DNA of 64,000 nt, from assembly GCF_000281715.2 (NCBI RefSeq), contig NZ_CP124576.1, forward strand, positions 69,501-133,500. Reading direction: 5' to 3'. The notes beneath the pieces were generated by a model. It worked only from the letters and a program-made list of their open reading frames with translations. It was not told the origin of the DNA and made no database searches. This DNA comes from Sphingobium sp. AP49. GTDB lineage: Bacteria; Pseudomonadota; Alphaproteobacteria; Sphingomonadales; Sphingomonadaceae. Shown piece by piece: positions 15,766-24,533 of the stretch; position 1 is the stretch's first letter, and the number at the start of each line of letters is the position of its first letter. The translations under genes were made by a program, and so were the position numbers.

Positions 15766-17148
15766 ATGGCCCATCGGTTTGAGCCGACCTTGCTACGCGA
15801 ATATGACATGCGCGGCGTTGTCGGTGCCACATTGGGGCCGACCGATGCCTATGCGCTGGGGCGCAGCTTTGCCACTTTGGTCCGCCGTGCCGATGGATCA
15901 CGGGTGGTGGTGGGCTATGATGGCCGGCTGAGCTCACCGATGCTTGAGGCGCAACTGGTCCGCGGCCTGCGTGAAGGGGGCGTCGATGTCGACCGGATCG
16001 GCCTTGGTCCCACCCCCATGCTCTATTATGCCGAAGCGGAACGGGATGTGAGCGGCGGCATCCAGATAACCGGCAGCCATAATCCCGCAGATCATAATGG
16101 CTTCAAGCTGGTGTTTCAGCACACGCCATTTTTCGGCCAGGCGATCCAGGATTTGGGGAAGCTGTCGGCCGCTGGCGACTGGAGCGAGGGACAGGGCAGG
16201 GTCGAGAATGTCGATATCATGGATGCGTATGTCACCCGGCTGATGCAGGGATTTGACGGTGCTGCCTGGCGGATCGGTTGGGATGCGGGCAATGGCGCCG
16301 CCGGCCCCGTGGTGGAGAAGCTGGTCAAGCTGATCCCGGGTGAGCATCATCTGCTCTTCACCGACATAGACGGCAATTTTCCCAATCATCATCCTGATCC
16401 CAGCGAAGAAGGAAATCTGGCCGATCTGCGCGACCTTGTCCGCGCCAAGAAACTCGATTTCGGTGTGGCTTTCGATGGCGACGGAGATCGGATCGGTGTG
16501 GTTGACGGGCGTGGACGGATCATCTGGGGCGACCAGTTGCTGGCGCTGTTTGCCGAGGTCGTTCTGCAGGATGTGCCCGGCGCTTCGATTGTCGCGGACG
16601 TGAAGGGTAGCCAGATGCTGTTCGACCGGATTGCGGCTCTGGGTGGCGAGCCTGTGATGTGGAAAGCGGGCCACAGCCTGATAAAGTCCAAAATGAAGCA
16701 GATTGGCAGCCCGCTTGGCGGCGAAATGACCGGTCATGTCTTTTTCGCTGATGACTATTATGGCTTCGATGACGGACTCTTCGCCGCCGTGCGCCTGATC
16801 CGCGCGGCCTCGCATCTGGGCCGCAGCATCACCGATCTGCGAAGTGGCATTCCCGAAATGATCAATACCCCCGAAATCCGAATTTCGCTGCCCGAAGAGC
16901 GCAAGTTTGCAGTCATCGCGGAAATATTGGACCGCCTGCGTGCGACCGGCGCGGTGTTTGACGATATCGACGGTGCTCGCGTTCGCACGATCGACGGATG
17001 GTGGCTGCTGCGCGCGTCCAATACACAGAATGCTTTGACCGCGCGGGCAGAGGCGCATGATGCGGCTGGTCTCGTCAGGATTCTCGCCGAAATAGAATCG
17101 CATTTGTTTGATTCGGGGCTGAATTGGTCTTCGCCGACGCCGAAATGA
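15766..17148 (+). CDS. phosphomannomutase/phosphoglucomutase
   Basis: A 460-residue alpha-D-phosphohexomutase interconverting hexose 1- and 6-phosphates for nucleotide-sugar supply. The phosphoserine loop is TGSHNP at residues 102-107 (Ser104), the metal-binding loop is DGDGDR, and the sugar-binding loop is GGEMTGHVFF. The length and motifs fit the bifunctional PMM/PGM group, called pgmG or manB in sphingomonads, which feeds polysaccharide synthesis. ATG 15766 has AAGGAT upstream; a GTG directly before it is a less likely start. Confidence 0.92.
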   Translation: MAHRFEPTLLREYDMRGVVGATLGPTDAYALGRSFATLVRRADGSRVVVGYDGRLSSPMLEAQLVRGLREGGVDVDRIGLGPTPMLYYAEAERDVSGGIQITGSHNPADHNGFKLVFQHTPFFGQAIQDLGKLSAAGDWSEGQGRVENVDIMDAYVTRLMQGFDGAAWRIGWDAGNGAAGPVVEKLVKLIPGEHHLLFTDIDGNFPNHHPDPSEEGNLADLRDLVRAKKLDFGVAFDGDGDRIGVVDGRGRIIWGDQLLALFAEVVLQDVPGASIVADVKGSQMLFDRIAALGGEPVMWKAGHSLIKSKMKQIGSPLGGEMTGHVFFADDYYGFDDGLFAAVRLIRAASHLGRSITDLRSGIPEMINTPEIRISLPEERKFAVIAEILDRLRATGAVFDDIDGARVRTIDGWWLLRASNTQNALTARAEAHDAAGLVRILAEIESHLFDSGLNWSSPTPK

Positions 17149-17231
17149 AGCGATTATCCCATCAAAATTGATATCGCTATCATTTTTGCGATTTGCATTT
17201 CCCTTACGGAAATCGTGATTTGTGACACCGG

Positions 17232-17296
17232 TTGCATAAAATGCAATCGGGCTATCATGTTTCGCATTTGCGACGAATGGCGCTGCACCGCAAAAG
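17232..17296 (+). promoter_or_regulatory. promoter and palindromic operator of small RNA copy 1
   Basis: The palindrome TTGCAT-N3-ATGCAA (17232-17246) is followed by a -35-like TTGCGA (17268-17273), a 17-base spacer and a -10-like CAAAAG (17291-17296). The predicted start is near 17303, which centres the palindrome at about -64, a usual activator position. The second copy at 24157-24221 has the same palindrome and exactly the same spacings. The promoter elements themselves are weak matches. Confidence 0.6.
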
Positions 17297-17302
17297 GAAC
17301 TC

Positions 17303-17360
17303 GCCTTTCAGGCATCCTCTCCTAAAACTTTATAGCCGCCCTTCGGGGCGGCTTTTTTTT
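17303..17360 (+). ncRNA. candidate trans-acting small RNA, copy 1
   Basis: A transcript of about 58 nt is predicted: a 5' mini-hairpin GCCTTTCAGGC (17303-17313), an unpaired ATCCTCTCCTAAAA stretch (17314-17327), and a terminator GCCGCCC-TTCG-GGGCGGC with eight T (17335-17360). The unpaired part is anti-Shine-Dalgarno-like and could pair with AGGAGAGGAT-type leaders. Copy 2 at 24228 keeps the hairpin and seed exactly while the terminator stem differs in sequence but not in shape. Anti-SD small RNAs are known in alphaproteobacteria (for example the SuhB/MmgR and CcsR groups); I cannot assign this one. The 17149-17569 gap holds nothing else recognisable. Confidence 0.72.
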
Positions 17361-17569
17361 CGCCTTGTGCTTTTGATGCAACATCACGCTACTTGCCGTA
17401 GCGTCCGGCGCGGCCAAATCGCGACGAATGTCAGGAAAATCGCGTGAATCCGCCATTTCTTCCGGTGGAAATCGTGAAATTTGCTGTTATGCGCTTGGTT
17501 CCATGAGCGCTTTGAAGCGTTTGCAGGCCGCCGAGAACGGCCAGATGAGTTTTTAGCAGAGGAATTGCC

Positions 17570-18871
17570 ATGTCCCTTCGCCGTCGCATCCTTCCCACTC
17601 TCCTGCTCGCCGGCGCCATCGCTGCGCCGATGCCGGCCCTCGCGGGCGGCTTCTACTTGCAGGAACAGTCGCCCGTGGAAACCGGCCGCGCCATGTCCGG
17701 TGGCGCGGCGGCCGGTGATGATCCATCGACCATCTATTTCAACCCGGCTGCCATGACCCAGTTGTCGGGCGTCCAGGTTTCGGCGGGCGTCAACGGCCTG
17801 ATGGCTTCGGCAAAGCAGACCAACCGTGGCAGCTATCGCAGCATTCCGGGATCGACCGCGCGCGTGCCGGTTGGCGGTAATGACGGTGGCCAGCCGTTTG
17901 AGAGCGTCATTCCGGTTCCCAATTTCTATGCCAGCGCCCAGGTCACCGACCGGCTGTGGCTGGGACTGGGCGTCAACGCGCCCTTCGGCCTGAAGCTGGA
18001 ATATGATGATGGCTTCTTCGGTCGCTATGACTCGATCTATACCGATCTCAAGACCTACAACATCCAGCCTTCGGCGGCCTTCAAGCTGAACGACAATTTC
18101 TCGATCGGTGGCGGCGTCGACGTGCAATATGTCAAGGCGAACCTGACCAACGCGCTGCCGCAGGTATCGCCGTTGGTCACCACCGATGGCTTCACCCGGC
18201 TGAAGGGTGATGACTGGACCGTCGGTTGGAACGCCGGCATCTTCTATACCAATGGCGACACCAATGTCGGCGTCCATTATCGCTCGGGCATCAACCACAA
18301 GCTTAAGGGTGTTCAGACGATTTCCGGGCTCGTGGCTCCGCTGACCGCAGCCAATGGCGAGTTCGATGCTTCGGCCCCGCTCGACCTGCCCGACATCGTT
18401 ACCGTGTCGATGATGCACAAGCTGACCCCGAACCTGCGCGCGATGATCACCGGTAAATGGTATGGCTGGTCCAGCTTCAAGGGCATTGCCGTCACCTCGG
18501 CCACCGGGACCACCAACAAGGAACTGGACTATAAGGACAGCTACAGCGTCAGCCTGGGTGGCGAATATGATTTCAGCCCGGCCTTCACCTTGCGTGCCGG
18601 CACCATGTTCGATCGTTCGCCGACCAATCCGCAGCATCTGACCACGCGCGTGCCTGATGGCGACCGCGTATGGCTGACGGGCGGCGCGACCTGGAATATC
18701 TCGCAGGCCTTCGCGCTCAATGTCTCCTACGCCCATACCTGGGTGGATAAGGCGAACATCATCCGTCCGGACAGCTATTATCCCTCGCCGGCGACTGTCA
18801 CCGCAACCACCCTGGCACAGACCAGCGGTAATGCGGACCAGGTTGCCGCATCGCTGACCGCACGCTTCTAA
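17570..18871 (+). CDS. fadL: OmpP1/FadL family outer membrane transporter
   Basis: A 433-residue outer membrane beta-barrel of the FadL family, which takes up long-chain fatty acids and other hydrophobic compounds. A signal peptide ends at ALAGG, and the mature N-terminus GGFYLQEQSPVETGRAMSGG is the family hatch segment. The motif DDPSTIYFNPAAMTQL follows, and the chain ends in a phenylalanine (LTARF) as BAM substrates do. AGAGGAATTGCC precedes ATG 17570. That AGAGGA is complementary to part of the small-RNA seed encoded just upstream, which is suggestive only. Substrate not determinable. Confidence 0.92.
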   Translation: MSLRRRILPTLLLAGAIAAPMPALAGGFYLQEQSPVETGRAMSGGAAAGDDPSTIYFNPAAMTQLSGVQVSAGVNGLMASAKQTNRGSYRSIPGSTARVPVGGNDGGQPFESVIPVPNFYASAQVTDRLWLGLGVNAPFGLKLEYDDGFFGRYDSIYTDLKTYNIQPSAAFKLNDNFSIGGGVDVQYVKANLTNALPQVSPLVTTDGFTRLKGDDWTVGWNAGIFYTNGDTNVGVHYRSGINHKLKGVQTISGLVAPLTAANGEFDASAPLDLPDIVTVSMMHKLTPNLRAMITGKWYGWSSFKGIAVTSATGTTNKELDYKDSYSVSLGGEYDFSPAFTLRAGTMFDRSPTNPQHLTTRVPDGDRVWLTGGATWNISQAFALNVSYAHTWVDKANIIRPDSYYPSPATVTATTLAQTSGNADQVAASLTARF

Positions 18872-18893
18872 AAAGCCGCTTTAATGCTTATAG

Positions 18894-18921
18894 GGGGCTC
18901 CAGAGATCTGGAGCCCCTTTT
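18894..18921 (+). terminator. Rho-independent terminator of fadL
   Basis: Perfect 10-bp arms GGGGCTCCAG and CTGGAGCCCC with a 4-base loop are followed by TTTT. The T tract ends one base before the ispG start codon, so the GGAG of the 3' arm would also be the ispG ribosome-binding site. Confidence 0.85.
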
Positions 18922-18922
18922 C

Positions 18923-20068
18923 ATGTCAGAGCATAATCCCGGCCTGCGCCCCTGGCGCGACATCGCGCGGCGGCAATCGCGGCAGATCATGGTCGGCAAC
19001 GTCCCCGTGGGTGGCGGTGCGCCGGTCACGGTGCAGACCATGACGAATACGCTGACTCATGACGTCAAGGCGACGATCGAGCAAATCCGTCGTTGCGAGG
19101 ATGCCGGCGTCGACATCATCCGCGTGTCCTGCCCCGACGAGGAATCGACCGTGGCGCTGAAACAGATCGTTCGCGCCGCGCGCGTGCCGATCGTGGCCGA
19201 CATTCACTTCCACTATAAGCGCGCACTGGAAGCTGCCGATGCCGGTGCCGCATGCCTGCGCATCAATCCGGGCAATATCGGCTCAGCCGCGCGGGTGAAG
19301 GAAGTGGTCGACGCCGCCAAGGCCAACAACTGCTCGATCCGCATCGGCGTCAACGCGGGCAGCCTGGAACGCGACCTGCTCGAAAAATATGGCGAGCCTT
19401 GTCCCGAGGCGCTGGTCGAAAGCGCGCTCGACCATATCAAGCTGCTGCAGGACCAGGATTTCCACGAATATAAGGTCGCGGTGAAGGCGAGCGACGTGTT
19501 CCTGGCGGTCGCGGCCTATATGCAGCTTGCCGATGCGGTAGACTGCCCGCTGCACCTTGGCATTACCGAAGCGGGCGGCCTGATCGGTGGCACGGTCAAG
19601 AGCGCGATCGGCATCGGCAACCTGCTCTGGGCCGGCATCGGCGACACGATCCGCGTCTCGCTCTCCGCCGAGCCGGAGGAGGAAGTGCGGGTTGGCTACG
19701 AGATATTGAAGACGTTGGGCATCCGCACCCGCGGGGTCAAGGTCATCTCCTGCCCCAGTTGCGCGCGGCAGGGATTCGATGTGATCCGTACCGTCCAGGC
19801 ACTGGAGGAACGGCTGCAGCATATTCACACCCCGCTCTCATTGTCGGTGCTGGGTTGCGTCGTCAACGGTCCAGGCGAAGCGCGCGAGACCGATATCGGC
19901 CTGACCGGCGGCGGTAATGGCAAGCATATGGTCTATCTGTCGGGCGTCACCGACCATACGATCCAGGATGCCGACATGGTCGACCATATCGTCAGGCTGG
20001 TCGAGGCAAAGGCCGCCGAGATCGAGGCCGCGTCGAGCGACGCGGGGCAGGTCCAGGCGGCGGAATGA
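18923..20068 (+). CDS. ispG: 4-hydroxy-3-methylbut-2-enyl-diphosphate synthase (IspG/GcpE)
   Basis: A 381-residue [4Fe-4S] enzyme of the MEP isoprenoid pathway, converting MEcPP to HMBPP. It has [20 protein letters not shown] near the N-terminus. The cluster cysteines are in [11 protein letters not shown] and [19 protein letters not shown] 18923 begins [14 protein letters not shown], as homologues do; an ATG at 18884 would translate through the fadL terminator. Its Shine-Dalgarno GGAG lies inside that hairpin. The stop overlaps the next start (ATGA). Confidence 0.95.
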   Translation: MSEHNPGLRPWRDIARRQSRQIMVGNVPVGGGAPVTVQTMTNTLTHDVKATIEQIRRCEDAGVDIIRVSCPDEESTVALKQIVRAARVPIVADIHFHYKRALEAADAGAACLRINPGNIGSAARVKEVVDAAKANNCSIRIGVNAGSLERDLLEKYGEPCPEALVESALDHIKLLQDQDFHEYKVAVKASDVFLAVAAYMQLADAVDCPLHLGITEAGGLIGGTVKSAIGIGNLLWAGIGDTIRVSLSAEPEEEVRVGYEILKTLGIRTRGVKVISCPSCARQGFDVIRTVQALEERLQHIHTPLSLSVLGCVVNGPGEARETDIGLTGGGNGKHMVYLSGVTDHTIQDADMVDHIVRLVEAKAAEIEAASSDAGQVQAAE

Positions 20069-20295
20069 ACCGCCGCACCGATCCGGCGACTATTGCCCAT
20101 GGCGCGAGCGCGAGGGGCGCGCAGGCGGTTGGCGCGTCCGCCCTTGTTACACTGGCTCTGGGCGCCGTTGCATTGGGGGCAATAGCCGTTGGTGCCTTGG
20201 CAATTGGGCGGCTGCGGATCGGCAAGGCACGGATCACCCGGCTGGACATCGGCGAATTGCGCATCGGCAGGATCACCGGTCCCAAAGACGACTGA
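20065..20295 (+). CDS. small repeat-containing protein of unknown function
   Basis: A 76-residue protein whose middle is a run of short degenerate repeats with Gly and Leu/Ile at regular five-residue intervals: [18 protein letters not shown], then [20 protein letters not shown]. The periodicity recalls pentapeptide-like beta-helix repeats; the first half is hydrophobic enough to enter a membrane, the second amphipathic. Its start overlaps the ispG stop by 4 bases, so it is translated with ispG. No function is known to me. Confidence 0.65.
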   Translation: MNRRTDPATIAHGASARGAQAVGASALVTLALGAVALGAIAVGALAIGRLRIGKARITRLDIGELRIGRITGPKDD

Positions 20296-20310
20296 TCCGA
20301 TAACCAGCCC

Positions 20311-21228
20311 ATGGATAGTCCGCTTCCAGACTCTCATAGCCCATCCGCGCTGCTGCCCTTTCTTGTCTGCTGCCTGGGCGTCGCGCTCTTCTCGGTGATG
20401 GACGCGGCGATGAAGGGGCTCAGTCTTTCGATTGGCCTCTATAATGCCCTGTTCTGGCGTGCGAGCACCGGTAGCCTGCTTGGCCTCGTCCTGATGCTCG
20501 CCACCCGTCAGCCCTGGCCGACCCGCGCAGTGCTGCGGCTGCATCTGCTACGGGGCGTGGTGGTCGCGCTGATGGCCAGCCTCTTCTTTTGGGCGATCAT
20601 GCGACTGCCGCTGGCGGAGGCGATTGCCCTTTCCTTTATTGCTCCGCTGATCGCCCTCTATCTGGCCGCGTTGTTGCTCAAGGAGCGGATCGGGCGACGG
20701 GCGATCGGCGCCTCACTGCTCGGCCTGGTCGGGGTTGGCGTGATCCTGTCGGGGCGGATGCGCGGCGGCTATGATCTCAATGCGCTGATGGGTGCTGGCG
20801 CGGTGCTGCTCTCGGCGATGCTCTTTGCCTGGAACCTCATCCTCCAGCGCCAGCAGGCGCAACTGGCCTCGCCGATCGAGGTCGCCTTCTTCCAGCATCT
20901 GGTCATGCTGGGCGTGTTCGCGCTCGGTGCGCCGACCTGGGCGATCCTGCCGACCGGATCGGCTTTCCCGCTGGTGGTGCTTGCCGCCGTCCTCGCCTTC
21001 ACATCGCTTGCTGCGCTCGCCTGGGCCTATGCCCGGGCGGAAGCACAGCGGCTGATCCCGGTCGAATATACCGCTTTCGTCTGGGCGGCGATCTTCGGTT
21101 GGCTGGCCTTTGGCGAGCCATTGACGCCGACGACGATCCTGGGTGCCTTGTTGATCGTTGCTGGCTGCCTTATCGCGGCGCGCACGAAACGGGCGGAGAT
21201 CGCCCATGTGGAAGTGGGAGTGGCATGA
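20311..21228 (+). CDS. DMT superfamily EamA-type transporter
   Basis: A 305-residue inner membrane protein with ten predicted helices arranged as two EamA repeats (about residues 15-145 and 155-295). The conserved ends of each repeat are seen in ALSFIAPLIALYLAALLLKERI and EYTAFVWAAIFGWLAFGEPLTP. DMT exporters move metabolites such as amino acids or S-adenosylmethionine; the substrate cannot be read from sequence. The stop overlaps the GNAT gene start (ATGA). Confidence 0.9.
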   Translation: MDSPLPDSHSPSALLPFLVCCLGVALFSVMDAAMKGLSLSIGLYNALFWRASTGSLLGLVLMLATRQPWPTRAVLRLHLLRGVVVALMASLFFWAIMRLPLAEAIALSFIAPLIALYLAALLLKERIGRRAIGASLLGLVGVGVILSGRMRGGYDLNALMGAGAVLLSAMLFAWNLILQRQQAQLASPIEVAFFQHLVMLGVFALGAPTWAILPTGSAFPLVVLAAVLAFTSLAALAWAYARAEAQRLIPVEYTAFVWAAIFGWLAFGEPLTPTTILGALLIVAGCLIAARTKRAEIAHVEVGVA

Positions 21229-21707
21229 GCGGCATCATTATCAGGGAAGCGCAGCCGACGGATATCGACACCATCCGCCAATTCATTCTGGCGCTGGCCG
21301 ATTATGAAAAGCTTGCCCATGAAGTGAAGGCGGATCGTGAAACGCTGGCCTGCTACCTCTTCGGCCCCCGGCCGATGGCCGAAGTGCTGATCGCCGAATA
21401 TCAAGACGCGCCGATCGGCTTTGCCCTCTTCTTCCATAATTTTTCGACTTTTGAAGGGCGGCCTGGCCTTTATCTGGAGGATCTGTTCGTGCAGCCCGAA
21501 GCGCGGGGCTTGGGCGCCGGCAAGGCACTGCTGGCCCGGCTCGCCCAGTTGGCGATCGATCGCGACTGCGCCCGGCTCGAATGGTCGGTGCTCGACTGGA
21601 ATGCGCCAGCGATCGCCTTTTACCGCGCCATCGGCGCTCGGCCGATGGACGAATGGACGGTACAGCGCGTCGATGGCGCAGCGCTCTCCGCGCTGGCGGT
21701 GGGCTGA
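21225..21707 (+). CDS. GNAT family N-acetyltransferase
   Basis: A 160-residue GNAT enzyme that transfers an acetyl group from acetyl-CoA to an amine. It begins IIIREAQPTDIDTIRQFI. The acceptor-side block GLYLEDLFVQPEARGLGAGKALL contains the pyrophosphate-binding Q/RxxGxG/A segment, and WSVLDWNAPAIAFYRAIGA is motif B. It resembles the diamine (spermidine/thialysine) acetyltransferase-like subgroup, but that is a guess from the FEGRPGLYLEDLFV block. It is coupled to the upstream transporter by an ATGA overlap. Confidence 0.88.
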   Translation: MSGIIIREAQPTDIDTIRQFILALADYEKLAHEVKADRETLACYLFGPRPMAEVLIAEYQDAPIGFALFFHNFSTFEGRPGLYLEDLFVQPEARGLGAGKALLARLAQLAIDRDCARLEWSVLDWNAPAIAFYRAIGARPMDEWTVQRVDGAALSALAVG

Positions 21708-21801
21708 GCCGGTCCGACGAACTGAGGGGCCACAGACTTGACGACGACTCCCGGCTGGGCGCATTGTGCCGGACCGGAACATTTGGGGGACATTGAAGAC
21801 C

Positions 21802-24126
21802 ATGGCTGTCAGCCGCGGAGCCAAGCGCGCGCCGGAATGGCGTGAGATGCTGAAACGCAGCATCATGAGGAGCGGTGCGTTGATCGGCGCAATCTCGCTC
21901 ATGTTGGCGACCTTGTTCCTGGCGCTTGCGCTGTTGAGCTACCAGCCCAGCGATCCGTCGATGAATACGGTCGCGGGCGATCATGTCGCCAATATCATGC
22001 AGGCGCCCGGCGCCTGGGCCGCCGATTTTCTCCTCTGGTTGCTTGGCGTTCCCGTCGCGCTGATCCTGCCGCTGATGGCGATCACTGCCCGGCGTCTTTG
22101 GGGCGACCAGGATATGAGCGGATGGAAGGCGCAGTTTGGCAAGTGCCTGGTGGGCATTGCACTGATCGGAATCGCGCTCGCCCTGTTTCAACGTGCTCCG
22201 CTGGTCGGCCTTCCTGCAGGTTGGGGTGGGATTATCGCATTGGTGACGGCCAAGGGGGTGATGAGTCTGACGGCTCAGGTCCCGGCAGCACAGGGATGGA
22301 TCGTCGGAATCCTGGTGGTCACTAGCTTTCTTGCAGGCCTTCTCACCTGGTATCGCAGTCTAGCCCTGGAAAAACCGATCATCGCGATCCGTCGTCCGAC
22401 CCTGCCCCGATTCAGCCTGCCACGCCCGTCGCTGGCTTTCGCGGGCGGTGGAGCGATTGCGGACGCGGACGATGTCGACGAGCTGCCGGACGAACGTATC
22501 GTTGCCCCTCGCAGGCAGGTCTCGAACGAGCCCAAGCCGCCGATCACGATTCAGACGCCCAAGCCCGCACCTGCCCAGCGATCGATGGCGCCGGTGTCGC
22601 AGGATGATCTGTTCGGTCATGGTTCGCTGCCTTCGCCCGATCTCCTCAATCCTGTTCCCGCCAATCAGGGACAGAAGATCGACAAGGCGGCGCTGGAGCG
22701 CAACGCTCGCCTGCTCGAATCCGTGCTCGATGACTTCCATGTGAAGGGCAATATCGTCGAGGTCCGGCCCGGCCCGGTCGTCACCATGTATGAGCTGGAG
22801 CCCGCCCCCGGCATCAAGGCGAGCCGCGTGATCGCGCTGGCCGACGATATCGCCCGCAACATGTCGGCGCTGTCGGCACGTGTCGCGACCATTCCGGGCC
22901 GCACCGTGATCGGCATCGAATTGCCCAACGTTCATCGCGAAGGCGTATCTTTCCGCGAACTTATCACCTCGGAACAATTTGGTCAGGAAGCGACCCTGCC
23001 GATCATCCTGGGCAAGAATATCTCGGGTGAACCGATCATTGCCGATCTGGCGCCGATGCCGCATCTGCTGATCGCGGGTACCACCGGTTCGGGTAAATCG
23101 GTCGGGTTGAACGCGATGATCCTGTCATTGCTCTACCGGATGACGCCGGACCAGCTGCGCCTGATCATGATCGATCCCAAGATGCTGGAATTGTCGACCT
23201 ATGACGATATTCCACATCTGCTTGCTCCGGTCGTGACGGAGCCCAGCAAGGCGATCCGAGCGCTTAAATGGGCGGTGGAACAGATGGAGGATCGCTATCG
23301 CATGATGGCCTCCATCTCGGTTCGCAACCTTGCCAATTATAATGAGAAGGTGCGCGCCGCGAAGGCTAAGGGCAAGCCACTGGGGCGCCGGGTCCAGACC
23401 GGTTACGACCCCGAGAGTGGCAAGCCGATCTATGAGGAAGAGCAGCTGGACTTCCAGCCGCTGCCGCAGATCGTGGTCGTGGTCGACGAGTTGGCGGACC
23501 TCATGATGACCGCGGGCAAGGAAGTCGAATTCCTGATCCAGCGCCTGGCGCAGAAGGCCCGTGCCGCCGGTATCCATCTGATCCTGGCGACGCAGCGTCC
23601 ATCGGTCGACGTCATCACCGGCGTGATCAAGGCGAACCTGCCGACCCGTATCAGCTTCTTCGTGACTTCCAAGATCGACAGCCGGACGATCCTGGGCGAG
23701 CAGGGGGCCGAGCAGTTGCTGGGCAAGGGCGACATGCTCTACATGCATGGCGGTAAGGGCCTGATGCGTGTCCATGGGCCTTTTGTCTCGGACGACGAGG
23801 TGCGCGTCGTCGCCGATCATTGGCGTGCACAGGGTTCGCCAGACTATATCCAGGCCGTTACCGAGGAACCGGAAGAAGGCAGCTTCGCACTCGACGGCGT
23901 GGACCTGGGCGATGACAGCCCGGATGCGCAATTGTTCCGCAAGGCCTGCCAGCTGGTGTTCGAGAATCAGAAGGCATCGACCAGCTGGCTGCAGCGCCAG
24001 CTGCGGGTCGGCTACAATTCGGCCGCGCGCCTGATCGAGCGGATGGAAGAGGAAGGACTGGTCGGCCCGCCCAATCATGTTGGCCGGCGCGAAGTGCTGC
24101 GCGATGAGAATGGCAATCCGCTCTGA
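21802..24126 (+). CDS. ftsK: FtsK/SpoIIIE DNA translocase
   Basis: A 774-residue DNA translocase that moves chromosome termini through the septum and activates XerCD at dif. The N-terminus has four or five membrane helices (about residues 25-190), and a short Pro-rich linker runs to about 285. The alpha/beta motor has Walker A GTTGSGKS near residue 430 and Walker B VVVDELADLM near 560. The gamma winged helix ends the protein (STSWLQRQLRVGYNSAARLI), for KOPS recognition. Start 21802 follows GGGGGACATT-type sequence. ftsK-lolA-xthA is a common alphaproteobacterial order. Confidence 0.96.
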   Translation: MAVSRGAKRAPEWREMLKRSIMRSGALIGAISLMLATLFLALALLSYQPSDPSMNTVAGDHVANIMQAPGAWAADFLLWLLGVPVALILPLMAITARRLWGDQDMSGWKAQFGKCLVGIALIGIALALFQRAPLVGLPAGWGGIIALVTAKGVMSLTAQVPAAQGWIVGILVVTSFLAGLLTWYRSLALEKPIIAIRRPTLPRFSLPRPSLAFAGGGAIADADDVDELPDERIVAPRRQVSNEPKPPITIQTPKPAPAQRSMAPVSQDDLFGHGSLPSPDLLNPVPANQGQKIDKAALERNARLLESVLDDFHVKGNIVEVRPGPVVTMYELEPAPGIKASRVIALADDIARNMSALSARVATIPGRTVIGIELPNVHREGVSFRELITSEQFGQEATLPIILGKNISGEPIIADLAPMPHLLIAGTTGSGKSVGLNAMILSLLYRMTPDQLRLIMIDPKMLELSTYDDIPHLLAPVVTEPSKAIRALKWAVEQMEDRYRMMASISVRNLANYNEKVRAAKAKGKPLGRRVQTGYDPESGKPIYEEEQLDFQPLPQIVVVVDELADLMMTAGKEVEFLIQRLAQKARAAGIHLILATQRPSVDVITGVIKANLPTRISFFVTSKIDSRTILGEQGAEQLLGKGDMLYMHGGKGLMRVHGPFVSDDEVRVVADHWRAQGSPDYIQAVTEEPEEGSFALDGVDLGDDSPDAQLFRKACQLVFENQKASTSWLQRQLRVGYNSAARLIERMEEEGLVGPPNHVGRREVLRDENGNPL

Positions 24127-24156
24127 CGCTACGAAATGCCTGATTTCCGGGGACGA

Positions 24157-24221
24157 TTGCATTCCATGCAATCATGCTTGTGCCCTTCGCATTTGTCGGA
24201 GCAATCGCTTTGAGCCATTAG
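24157..24221 (+). promoter_or_regulatory. promoter and palindromic operator of small RNA copy 2
   Basis: TTGCAT-N3-ATGCAA at 24157-24171, a -35-like TTGTCG at 24193-24198, a 17-base spacer and a -10-like CATTAG at 24216-24221. From palindrome to start the layout aligns without a gap to copy 1, while the bases between the elements have drifted. That pattern indicates selection on the palindrome and core promoter. Confidence 0.6.
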
Positions 24222-24227
24222 GAATGT

Positions 24228-24288
24228 GCCTTTCAGGCATCCTCTCCTAAAAACTTTTCAGGCTGGTCTTCGGATCAGCCTTTTTTTT
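24228..24288 (+). ncRNA. candidate trans-acting small RNA, copy 2
   Basis: A predicted 61-nt transcript with the same plan as copy 1: hairpin GCCTTTCAGGC (24228-24238), single-stranded ATCCTCTCCTAAAAA (24239-24253), and terminator GGCTGGTC-TTCG-GATCAGCC (one G-U pair) with eight T (24261-24288). The 5' 25 bases are identical to copy 1, the terminator stem is not. It lies 100 bases after ftsK and also provides that gene with a terminator. The rest of the ftsK-lolA gap (24289-24533) shows no other feature. Confidence 0.72.
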
Positions 24289-24533
24289 ATCTGCGAATCG
24301 GTCTAGGCAGGCGTCGCTGCTGCCGCGCCGATAAACATAATTGGAGCGGTGCCGCCGGTAAGACCGGCATGGCGAGGCGGGAGCACGGGGGATCGAGCCA
24401 GCCATTTCAGGGCCGCTCTCCCCCGTCTGGTCTTTTCGATCGGCTCTTTCCCTATCGATGGAACGGCAAGGTTCACAGCGGGTTCAAGCCCCACTCCCTA
24501 CACCTCCTTTTCCGAACAACCGGAGATGATTGC

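Noticed and set aside
17384..18736. 450-residue minus-strand frame opposite fadL
   Set aside because: It mirrors a clear FadL gene with a signal peptide and terminal Phe, and has no recognisable domain.
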